Source of the DNA: TMED23 sp913054205
GTDB taxonomy: Bacteria; Pseudomonadota; Alphaproteobacteria; Rhodospirillales; UBA2165
Reading direction: 5' to 3'
Length of the DNA: 17,418 bases
Assembly (NCBI GenBank): GCA_046582495.1
Contig: JAYGEG010000209.1
Location: forward strand, 1 to 17,418
In this document: positions 1 to 6,800 of the stretch, piece by piece
Position numbering within the stretch: position 1 is the first letter of the stretch
Layout of the letters: each line of letters begins with the position of its first letter
Notes under the pieces: model-generated
Told to the model about the DNA's origin: nothing
The model's input: the letters and a program-made list of their open reading frames with translations, nothing else
The model's database searches: none
Made by a program: the position numbers and the translations under genes

Positions 1-192
1 TACTTCCGCACAACAGACGTGACGGGCATGGTTGAATTGCCGGCTGGCACCGAGATGGTGATGCCGGGTGACAATATCACCATGACGGTTGAATTGATTA
101 CACCGATTGCCATGGACCAAGGCTTGCGCTTCGCTATTCGCGAAGGTGGCCGAACCGTTGGTGCCGGTGTCGTCGCTGAAATTATCGAATAA
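1..192 (+). CDS. tuf: Elongation factor Tu, C-terminal part (5' end outside window)
   Basis: This is the last 63 codons of EF-Tu, ending in TAA. EF-Tu is the GTPase that delivers aminoacyl-tRNA to the ribosomal A site. The visible part lies in beta-barrel domain 3. Recognisable segments are YFRTTDVTG at the left edge, MVMPGDNI, and the terminal RFAIREGGRTVGAGVV, which is the near-invariant EF-Tu C-terminus. The stop codon is only 5 nt before the mature tRNA-Trp sequence, with no terminator between, so the two are almost certainly on one transcript. The start and the GTPase domain are upstream of the window. A second tuf begins at the right end of the window; the visible portions do not overlap, so the two copies cannot be compared here. 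Confidence 0.97.
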   Translation, partial: YFRTTDVTGMVELPAGTEMVMPGDNITMTVELITPIAMDQGLRFAIREGGRTVGAGVVAEIIE

Positions 193-197
193 GACAT

Positions 198-273
<76 letters not shown>

Positions 274-332
274 GTTTCTGAGAAGTACGGCACTAATGAG
301 AGTAACAAGAGAAACGGAATTAAACAGCAAGA

Positions 333-530
333 ATGGCTAAAATAAGTCCTTTACAGTTTTTGCAGCAGGTACGCCAAGAGACCTCCAAAGTCACCTGGCC
401 GACGCGCAAAGAAACCATGATTTCCACTGTGATGGTGTTTGTTATGGTGATCATTGCGGCGCTGTTTTTCTTTGCTGTTGATCAGGTTCTGTCTGCGGGT
501 GTGAAGCTCGTATTCGGATTGGGGGGCTAA
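333..530 (+). CDS. secE: SecE, protein translocase subunit (single-span form)
   Basis: This 65-residue protein is the short, one-membrane-span SecE found in most bacteria; the E. coli form has three spans. SecE clamps the SecY channel in the inner membrane. The cytoplasmic N-terminus carries the amphipathic helix and the conserved W-P-T-R-K-E motif at residues 22-27. One hydrophobic segment follows at about residues 30-52, rich in V, M, I, A and F. The start is the first ATG in the frame. Upstream complementarity to 16S rRNA is weak (ACGGA about 15 nt away). nusG starts 4 nt after the stop, the usual secE-nusG pairing. No terminator separates it from the tRNA. Confidence 0.96.
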   Translation: MAKISPLQFLQQVRQETSKVTWPTRKETMISTVMVFVMVIIAALFFFAVDQVLSAGVKLVFGLGG

Positions 531-534
531 CAAC

Positions 535-1065
535 ATGGCTCACCGCTGGTACGTTATTCATGTTTACTCTGGCTTTGAACGTAAAGTCGCAGACTCTATT
601 GAAGAGCAGGCGCGTCAATCCCATCTCGCAGATGAGATTGAACAAGTTCTGGTGCCAATGGAAGAAGTTGTTGAGATGCGCCGCGGCGAAAAAGTAAATG
701 CTGAGCGTAAATTTTTCCCAGGTTACGTCCTGGTGAATATGGATATGTCCGACGAAAGTTGGCACTTGGTCATGAATACGCCGAAGGTTACCGGCTTTTT
801 GGGATCGCGCGGTCGTCCAACGCCGATCACCAAAGCTGAAGCCGACAGGATTATTCACCAAGTTGAAGAAGGAATTGAGCGTCCGAAGCCATCCATTACC
901 TTTGATATTGGCGAGCAAGTCCGTGTGAGTGACGGACCTTTTGCTTCCTTCAATGGCATGGTTGAAGACGTGGATGAGGAAAAAGCACGGCTTAAAGTTT
1001 CGGTTTCGATCTTTGGTCGGTCAACGCCTGTGGAGTTGGAATACTCTCAGGTTGAGAAATTATAG
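535..1065 (+). CDS. nusG: Transcription termination/antitermination factor NusG
   Basis: NusG binds the clamp helices of RNA polymerase beta', suppresses pausing, and links polymerase to Rho or to ribosomal protein S10. The 176 residues match the family's normal length. The N-terminal NGN domain (about 1-115) begins with WYVIHVYSGFE and includes the FFPGYVLV segment. The KOW domain (about 122-176) contains V-R-V-S-D-G-P-F-A-S-F-N-G and ends VELEYSQVEKL, both diagnostic. It lies 4 nt downstream of secE and is probably translationally coupled to it. A 6-bp hairpin starts 7 nt after the stop, at the beginning of the rplK leader. Confidence 0.98.
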   Translation: MAHRWYVIHVYSGFERKVADSIEEQARQSHLADEIEQVLVPMEEVVEMRRGEKVNAERKFFPGYVLVNMDMSDESWHLVMNTPKVTGFLGSRGRPTPITKAEADRIIHQVEEGIERPKPSITFDIGEQVRVSDGPFASFNGMVEDVDEEKARLKVSVSIFGRSTPVELEYSQVEKL

Positions 1066-1071
1066 GAATTT

Positions 1072-1195
1072 GCGACATCAATTGTCGCTAACCCGTGCGG
1101 GAGGCTAGCCATAGCCGCACCGCGCGACCCAGTTGGTTCTAACATGGTGTTAGGTCCAATAAACTTTAGAACCTGTTGGCCCTTTTTGGGGACAA
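1072..1195 (+). promoter_or_regulatory. Structured leader of rplK-rplA, candidate L1-responsive site
   Basis: The 155-nt nusG-rplK gap is full of inverted repeats. Hairpin A is GCGACA/TGTCGC (1072-1088). Hairpin B has stem GTGCGG/CCGCAC (1095-1120), an unpaired GAGG on the 5' side (1101-1104) and an inner CTA/TAG stem capped by GCCA. Hairpin C is GGTTCTAA (1135-1142) with TTAGAACC (1166-1173); it competes with a local CTAACA/TGTTAG hairpin (1139-1153). A fourth small stem, GTTG/CAAC plus CCC/GGG, lies near 1175-1195. In E. coli, L1 represses this operon by binding a leader that mimics its 23S rRNA site. The GGGAGGCT at the base of hairpin B resembles the 23S L1-binding region, so it is the best candidate. 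The assignment to L1 is inference. A weak promoter-like TTGGAA/TATAGG pair lies at 1036-1066. Confidence 0.5.
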
Positions 1196-1220
1196 CTTAA
1201 TTTTATAACTGAGGTATGAA

Positions 1221-1652
1221 ATGGCAAAAAAAATTGACAGCTACATTAAGCTTCATATTCCCGCGGGGCAGGCAAATCCGTCTCCGCCCGTTGGTCCGGC
1301 TTTAGGTCAAGCTGGTTTGAATATTATGGAGTTCTGCAAATCATTTAACGCAAAGACCCAAAACCTGGAACAGGGTATGCCTATTCCAGTGAAAATTACG
1401 GTCTATGCAGATAAATCGTTTTCGTTTGAATCAAAATCAGCACCGGCGAGCTACTATATTAAGAAAGCAGCGCGTTTGGAGAAAGGTTCTGAAACCCCCG
1501 GTCTCGAACCCGTTGGATCCGTTTCGATGGCTCAATTGCGCGAAATCGCAGAGCATAAAAAAGAAGATTTAAACGCCAATGATGTCGACGCCGCTTGCAA
1601 AATTTTAGCAGGCTCCGCGCGTTCGATGGGCATCACCGTGGTGGGTCATTAA
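1221..1652 (+). CDS. rplK: 50S ribosomal protein L11
   Basis: L11 sits at the base of the large-subunit stalk, binds the GTPase-associated region of 23S rRNA and contacts elongation factors. The 143 residues are full length. The N-terminal domain carries the conserved Pro-rich stretch from about residue 12 (PAGQANPSPPVGPALGQAG, then NIMEFCK). The C-terminal rRNA-binding domain (about 75-143) includes SMAQLREIAE and ends CKILAGSARSMGITVVGH, typical of the family. The ATG is preceded by GAGG, and AAAAAAA follows early in the gene. rplA follows after one base, so the two are translationally coupled, as expected for an L11-L1 unit controlled by L1. Confidence 0.98.
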   Translation: MAKKIDSYIKLHIPAGQANPSPPVGPALGQAGLNIMEFCKSFNAKTQNLEQGMPIPVKITVYADKSFSFESKSAPASYYIKKAARLEKGSETPGLEPVGSVSMAQLREIAEHKKEDLNANDVDAACKILAGSARSMGITVVGH

Positions 1653-1653
1653 A

Positions 1654-2349
1654 ATGGCTAATCGCGGAAAACGTCTAAACAGCGCTTATGAATCTTTTGA
1701 CAAGTTGGCTGATCATGCGGTTGGCGATGCGGTCAAAATCATTCTTGATGCAAAGAAAACCAAATTCGACGAAACCGTCGAAGTCGCCATCAACTTAGGT
1801 GTTGATCCACGTCATGCAGATCAAATGGTTCGTGGTGTGGTTTCCCTGCCAAACGGTACAGGCAAATCTGTGACGGTTGCGGTCTTTGCTAAAGAAGATA
1901 AGGCCGAGGAAGCAAAAGCAGCTGGTGCAGAATTTGTTGGTGCCGAAGATTTAGCCGAGCAAATTCAAAAAGGTGAAATTGAGTTTGATCGCTGTATTGC
2001 AACGCCGGACATGATGGCAGTTGTCGGACGGCTCGGTAAAATATTGGGACCCAAAGGTCTGATGCCAAACCCGAAACTCGGCACGGTTACGCCAAATGTT
2101 GCTGATGCAGTTAAATCTGTCAAAGGCGGCGAAATAGAATTTAGAGTCGAAAAAGCCGGCATCATTCATGCCGGTGTCGGCAAAACAAGTTTCTCTCACG
2201 AAGCTCTGGTTGAAAATGTGAACGCGTTTGTGGGCGCTATTGTTGCAGCGAAACCCACTGGTTCCAAAGGAACTTATGTAAAACGTGTGACATTGACGTC
2301 GACCATGGGACCTGGTGTGAGATTGGATACATCAAATCTGTCTGGCTAA
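1654..2349 (+). CDS. rplA: 50S ribosomal protein L1
   Basis: L1 forms the mobile L1 stalk, which helps move deacylated tRNA out of the E site. In many bacteria it also represses its own operon by binding the mRNA leader. The 231 residues match the family. Domain I comprises the N-terminal ~65 residues and the C-terminal ~70; domain II lies between. Diagnostic segments are GKILGPKGLMPNPKLGTV at about residues 130-147 and GGEIEFRVEKAGIIHAGVGK just after. Its ATG is one base past the rplK stop, so translation is likely coupled. Its control by the structured leader ahead of rplK is inferred from the E. coli model. Confidence 0.98.
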   Translation: MANRGKRLNSAYESFDKLADHAVGDAVKIILDAKKTKFDETVEVAINLGVDPRHADQMVRGVVSLPNGTGKSVTVAVFAKEDKAEEAKAAGAEFVGAEDLAEQIQKGEIEFDRCIATPDMMAVVGRLGKILGPKGLMPNPKLGTVTPNVADAVKSVKGGEIEFRVEKAGIIHAGVGKTSFSHEALVENVNAFVGAIVAAKPTGSKGTYVKRVTLTSTMGPGVRLDTSNLSG

Positions 2350-2386
2350 GGCCGATCAGATTAAATAGGAATTTCTGTTGTCTGTT

Positions 2387-2415
2387 TTGGCAGCAGATTA
2401 GGAGAGGTCGAAAAT
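2387..2415 (+). promoter_or_regulatory. Weak candidate promoter upstream of rplJ
   Basis: TTGGCA (2387-2392) is followed after 17 nt by GAAAAT (2410-2415). The -35 matches five of six consensus bases and the -10 matches four of six. A promoter ahead of rplJ would parallel the E. coli rplJ promoter. The -10 is poor and overlaps a hairpin, so this is tentative. Confidence 0.2.
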
Positions 2416-2498
2416 ATTTTAGGCTTTTCTGACCTGTCCGAGACTGCAGGTGTTGTCGAATTTGGCGACATAATAATTAAGTAGCCTGCATAGACGGT
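2406..2498 (+). promoter_or_regulatory. Ribosomal protein L10 leader of rplJ-rplL
   Basis: The conserved words CCGAGACTGCAGGTG and GCCTGCATAGACGGTG are the hallmark of the proteobacterial L10 leader. L10-L7/L12 complexes bind it to repress translation of rplJL. The fold is legible. P1 is ACC-(bulged T)-GTC (2432-2438) with GACGGT (2493-2498). P2 is TGCAGG (2445-2450) with CCTGCA (2485-2490). P3 is TGTCG (2454-2458) with CGACA (2466-2470). Between P1 and P2 lies an asymmetric CGAGAC/TA internal loop that looks like a kink-turn. A separate upstream hairpin pairs GGTCGAAAA (2406-2414) with TTTTC-T-GACC (2425-2434). It uses the same ACC bases as P1, so the two cannot form together. Confidence 0.85.
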
Positions 2499-2635
2499 GA
2501 TGAGACATTTTTCCGATCAAATATCGATCGAGGATGGCTCGAACTGACGACTTGGATAGGGCGAACCGGTTTTTGAGAAGTGTACTCGAAAACTAAACGC
2601 TAACCGCATGAGGCGGAGGGGGAACTCTCCAATTT
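2499..2635 (+). promoter_or_regulatory. Distal rplJ leader with long hairpin
   Basis: Between the L10 leader core and rplJ there is a 10-bp hairpin at 2568-2594. GGTTTTTGAG pairs with CTCGAAAACT, including G-U pairs, with a 7-nt loop. A small CGAG/CTCG stem lies at 2529-2541, and GGAG/CTCC pairing is possible at 2615-2630. None has a U-tract, so these are not intrinsic terminators. They may shape access to the rplJ start region or provide cleavage sites; nothing in the sequence decides between these. Confidence 0.4.
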
Positions 2636-2644
2636 ATGCAAACA

Positions 2645-2649
2645 CGGAG
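2645..2649 (+). promoter_or_regulatory. Ribosome binding site fixing the GTG start of rplJ
   Basis: CGGAG lies 7 nt before GTG 2657. This good spacing, together with the family-typical N-terminus that follows, favours GTG 2657 over the upstream in-frame ATG 2636, whose nearest purine-rich tract (2615-2623) is 12 nt away. Confidence 0.75.
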
Positions 2650-2656
2650 ACGATTC

Positions 2657-3178
2657 GTGGACCGTAAAGCTAAAGAAGAGCAGGTTGCCTCGCTTAAGCA
2701 AACGTTCGAAGATTCGGAAATGGTCGTTGTTACTCATTATATTGGGATGACAATGCCGGAAATGACCGATCTTCGTAGACGTATGCGTGAAGCAGGTGCC
2801 AATTTTAAGGTCACTAAGAATCGCCTTACGCGTCTCGCCCTGCAAGATACTGATTTTGAATCCTTAACCGACTTGATGACGGGTCCAACCGCTCTCGCTT
2901 ATTCCACCGATCCGGTGGCAGCAGCGAAAACGGCCGTCAACTATTCTAAGGATAATGACAAATTAGTGATCTTGGGAGGTGTCTTCAACGGGCAACCGCT
3001 GGATGTGGATGCTGTCACAAACTTAGCCAAACTGCCGTCCTTGGACGAGCTGCGTGGCAAGCTTGTTGGCATGATCCAAACCCCAGCAACCCGCATCGCC
3101 TGCGTGCTTCAAGCACCTGGCGCGCAGGTAGCTCGTGTGATTGGCGCCTACGGAGCGAAACGCGAAGAGGCTGCTTAG
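2657..3178 (+). CDS. rplJ: 50S ribosomal protein L10
   Basis: L10 anchors L7/L12 dimers to the ribosome, forming the stalk, and as the L10-L7/L12 complex represses its own mRNA. I place the start at GTG 2657, giving 173 residues beginning M-D-R-K-A-K-E-E, the usual alphaproteobacterial N-terminus. CGGAG sits 7 nt upstream (2645-2649). An in-frame ATG at 2636 would add MQTRRRF, which has no counterpart that I know in the family. Conserved segments are VVVTHYIGMT, MTDLRRRMREAGA with the following N-F-K-V-T-K-N-R rRNA-binding motif, and the C-terminal helix that carries L7/L12. It is preceded by an L10 leader and followed 43 nt later by rplL. Confidence 0.96.
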   Translation: MDRKAKEEQVASLKQTFEDSEMVVVTHYIGMTMPEMTDLRRRMREAGANFKVTKNRLTRLALQDTDFESLTDLMTGPTALAYSTDPVAAAKTAVNYSKDNDKLVILGGVFNGQPLDVDAVTNLAKLPSLDELRGKLVGMIQTPATRIACVLQAPGAQVARVIGAYGAKREEAA

Positions 3179-3221
3179 CGGCTAACGTTTTAAACAGTTT
3201 GAGCCAAAAGGAGATTTTATT

Positions 3222-3599
3222 ATGGCTGACATAGAAAAAATTGCTGAAGACTTATCAGCTTTGACCGTTATTGAAGCGGCAGAGTTGAGCACATTACTTG
3301 AAGAAAAATGGGGCGTTTCTGCAGCTGCACCTGTTGCAGTTGCTGCTGGCCCTGCTGGCGATGCCGGTGGTGAAGCCGCTGCGGAGAAAGATACGTTCGA
3401 AGTCGTTCTCGCATCTTTTGGTGAGAAAAAGATCAACGTGATTAAAGAAGTTCGTGCAATCACGGGTCTTGGCTTGAAAGAAGCTAAAGACTTGGTCGAA
3501 GCGGCACCAACGACTGTCAAAGAAGACGCTACTAAAGAAGAAGCTGACGAAATTAAAGCTAAGCTTGAAGGAGCTGGCGCTACTGTCGAGCTTAAATAG
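3222..3599 (+). CDS. rplL: 50S ribosomal protein L7/L12
   Basis: L7/L12 is the multi-copy flexible stalk protein that recruits translational GTPases to the ribosome. The 125 residues show all three parts. The N-terminal dimerisation helices (about 1-35) contain LSALTVIEAAELSTLLEEKW. A hinge rich in Ala, Gly, Val and Pro spans about 36-55. The C-terminal factor-binding domain (about 58-125) contains F-E-V-V-L, KINVIKEVRAITGLGLKEAK and DLVEAAP. A strong AAAAGGAG (3206-3213) sits 8 nt before the ATG, consistent with this protein being made in excess over L10. It is co-transcribed with rplJ and controlled with it by the L10 leader (family knowledge). Confidence 0.98.
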   Translation: MADIEKIAEDLSALTVIEAAELSTLLEEKWGVSAAAPVAVAAGPAGDAGGEAAAEKDTFEVVLASFGEKKINVIKEVRAITGLGLKEAKDLVEAAPTTVKEDATKEEADEIKAKLEGAGATVELK

Positions 3600-3606
3600 G
3601 GTTTAT

Positions 3607-3868
3607 CTGCTGACACTTTTATAAGTGGCGGCAGCGTTATCCGCGATGTTGGGCGGTTTGGTCACGAGATCGAACCGTCCGGTATCGACTAAAAGAATAC
3701 CACATCCGCCACGGATGGGTCCGCCGAGACCGAGATAGTGGATGTGCAGTTCCGGTACGATTTACTCAATAACAGGGTAAATGTGCCTTTTCGCTTTTCT
3801 TCTGGGTTGTCCAGTGGAGGCGGTGTCCGGTTCTTCGCCCAATGCGGCGATTGGAAGAAGTTCGGGAC
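3607..3868 (+). promoter_or_regulatory. Structured rplL-rpoB intergenic region
   Basis: The 298-nt gap has no open frame that I can support but has ordered stem-loops. The first (3607-3634) has CTGC/GCAG outside and CACTT/AAGTG inside. The second (3651-3680) is a 10-bp stem, GGGCGGTTTG with CGAACCGTCC, containing two G-U pairs. The third joins CACATCC (3701-3707) to GGATGTG (3740-3746). The fourth (3825-3868) stacks GTCC/GGAC, TTCTTC/GAAGAA and CAAT/ATTG. None has a following U-run. In E. coli the same gap carries an attenuator and an RNase III processing site that set the ratio of ribosomal proteins to polymerase. A similar role is inferred from position only. The rpoB ribosome site GAGGAG lies at 3887-3892. 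Confidence 0.45.
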
Positions 3869-3897
3869 GTAGTGAGTTATAGCTACGAGGAGCTGCA

Positions 3898-6800
3898 ATG
3901 ACTGATCGTTCATTTACTGGTCGTAAACGTATACGTAAATCCTATAGTCGTATTCCGACGGTTACACCAATGCCAAACCTTATCGAGGTTCAGAAAAATT
4001 CCTATGAGAGTTTCCTGCAACGCGATATCCCGAAAGATGATCGCACAGATACAGGTCTCCAAGAAGTCTTCAAATCGGTCTTTCCTATTAAAGATTTCTC
4101 AGAGCGAGGAACTCTTGAATTCGTAGATTACGAATTCGAAGATCCTAAATATGACGTTGAGGAATGCCAGCAACGGGGCATGACATATGCTGCACCGTTG
4201 AAAGTGACCCTCCGTCTGGTTGTTTGGGATATCGATGAAGATACCGACGCTCGTTCTGTTCGCGACATTAAAGAACAAGTCGTTTATATGGGCGAAATGC
4301 CATTGATGACCAACAATGGCACATTCGTTGTCAACGGCACAGAGCGGGTGATTGTATCTCAAATGCACCGTTCTCCTGGCGTGTTCTTCGATCACGATAA
4401 AGGTAAGACGCATTCTTCAGGTAAGTTCCTGTTTGCAGCTCGCGTTATTCCCTATCGTGGTTCCTGGCTCGATTTTGAATTTGATGCCAAAGATCTCGTT
4501 TATGTCCGTATCGATCGCCGCCGCAAATTGCCGGTAACGACCATGTTGCTGGGCCTCGATAATGCTGCGACGGCTGCAAAGCGTGCAAAGCTTGCTGCTC
4601 TAGGTAAATCACTTGATCCGCTTGAAGCTGAGGGCATGTCACCTGAAGAAGTTCTCAAGTATTTCTATGACACAACCAATTATGTTCGTAATAAAAAAGG
4701 TTGGCAGATTCCTCTCGATGGTGATTCATTGCGTGGATTGAAACTTGATTACGATTTGCTAAACGGTAAATCTGGCCGGGTTGCAGTTGAAGCTGGGACA
4801 AAACTAACGCCGCGTGTTCTACGTGATCTTGAGAAAAAAGGAATCACCGAATACATCGCGCCGCATGCGGAAATTATTGGCCGCTTCGCTTCTGAAGACA
4901 TCGTAAATACCAAAACAGGTCTGGTATATCTTGAAGCCGGCGATGAAATCACCGAAGAAATCCTGGAAGAGCTGGACGAAGCAAAGATTGCTGAAATTCC
5001 TACTCTTGCAATCGATCATGTCAATGTGGGCCCTTATATTCGGAACACTTTGACAGCTGATAAAAACTCAAACCGTGAAGAAGCGCTGATCGATATTTAT
5101 CGCGTCATGCGTCCGGGTGAGCCGCCGATCATTGAAACGGCTGACACTCTGTTCCAAGGCTTGTTCTTTGATTCTGATCGTTACGACCTATCTGCTGTGG
5201 GCCGGGTTAAAATGAACTCCCGCCTTGAGCAGGAAACTGACGACACTGTTCGCGTATTGCGCCGGGAAGACATCATGGAAGTTGTCAGAATCTTGGTCGA
5301 TCTGAAAAACGGTAAGGGCGACATCGATGATATTGATCACCTCGGCAACCGCCGCGTTCGCTCGGTCGGAGAGTTGATGGAAAATCAATATCGTATTGGC
5401 CTGTTACGGATGGAACGTGCCATACGTGAACGTATGAGCTCGGTCGATATTGATACCGTTATGCCGCACGATCTGATCAATGCGAAACCAGCCGTGGCTG
5501 CGGTTCGTGAATTCTTTGGTTCTTCTCAGTTGAGCCAATTTATGGATCAAACCAATCCGCTTTCAGAAATTACGCATAAGCGTCGTCTCTCAGCTTTGGG
5601 ACCAGGTGGTCTGACCCGAGAGCGAGCCGGCTTCGAAGTGCGGGACGTGCATCCGACCCACTATGGTCGAATTTGCCCGATTGAAACGCCGGAAGGTCCA
5701 AATATTGGTTTGATCAACAGTCTCGCAACTTATGCTCGCGTCAATCAATACGGCTTTATTGAAAGCCCGTATCGAAAAGTGAGCAAGGGCAAAGTATCAA
5801 GCGATGTGGTTTATCTCTCTGCCATGGATGAAGGTCGCTATACCATCGCCCAGGCCAATGAAGCCATCGATAAAGCTGGCAAATTTGAACATGATCTTAT
5901 TACCTGCCGCCAAGCGGGTGATGTGCTCATGGTGCCGTCCGAAGAAGTTGATTTTATTGACGTTTCACCGAAACAGATTGTGTCTGTTGCTGCGGCTTTG
6001 ATCCCCTTCCTTGAAAACGATGACGCCAACCGTGCATTGATGGGCTCTAACATGCAACGCCAGGCCGTGCCGTTGATCCGTGCTGAGGCGCCGCTCGTTG
6101 GTACCGGTATGGAAGAAACAGTTGCGCGCGACTCTGGTGCAACGATCATCGTCAAACGGGCGGGTACAATCGATCAGATCGATGGTACGCGTATCGTTAT
6201 TCATACTGATGAAGATGCCAGCAATAAATCTGCGCCAGGTGTTGATATCTACACATTGCAGAAATTCCAGCGTTCGAACCAAAATACCTGCATCAACCAG
6301 CGTCCGCTGGTAAAAGTGGGTGATCGGGTCGTGCCTGGTGATATCATCGCTGATGGTCCGTCTACGGAAATTGGTGAGTTGGCTTTGGGGCGTAACGTTC
6401 TCGTCGCCTTCATGCCATGGAATGGATACAACTTCGAAGATTCAATTCTGATCTCTGAACGTATTGTTCGTGAAGACGTCTTTACTTCCATCCACATCGA
6501 AGAGTTCGAAGTGATGGCTCGGGATACCAAGCTTGGTCAGGAAGAGATCACGCGAGATATTCCAAACGTCGGTGAAGAAGCGCTCAAAAATATGGATGAA
6601 GCTGGCATTGTTTATATCGGTGCCGAAGTTCATCCGAACGATATCTTGGTTGGTAAAGTGACGCCGAAAGGTGAATCGCCAATGACGCCGGAAGAAAAAC
6701 TCTTGCGGGCGATCTTTGGTGAGAAAGCTTCTGATGTTCGTGATACTTCCTTGCGTTTGCCACCAGGTGTTGCGGGTACGGTCGTTGAAGTTCGTGTCTT

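Noticed and set aside
451..918. Antisense open frame of 155 codons across secE-nusG
   Set aside because: It is the shadow of nusG, whose + strand product is unmistakable. No ribosome site or recognisable motif is present.
1036..1066. Possible promoter TTGGAA/TATAGG before rplK
   Set aside because: The spacing is about 19 nt and the -10 matches only four positions. It lies in the nusG coding end and is too weak to list.
3182..3616. Antisense 144-codon frame opposite rplL
   Set aside because: Its Ser/Ala-rich product merely mirrors the Ala-, Glu- and Lys-rich codons of L7/L12.
5521..5592. Rifampicin-resistance mutations in rpoB, and streptomycin-resistance mutations in rpsL (14371-14508)
   Set aside because: D550, H560, S565 of RpoB and K43, K88 of S12 are all the sensitive-type residues.
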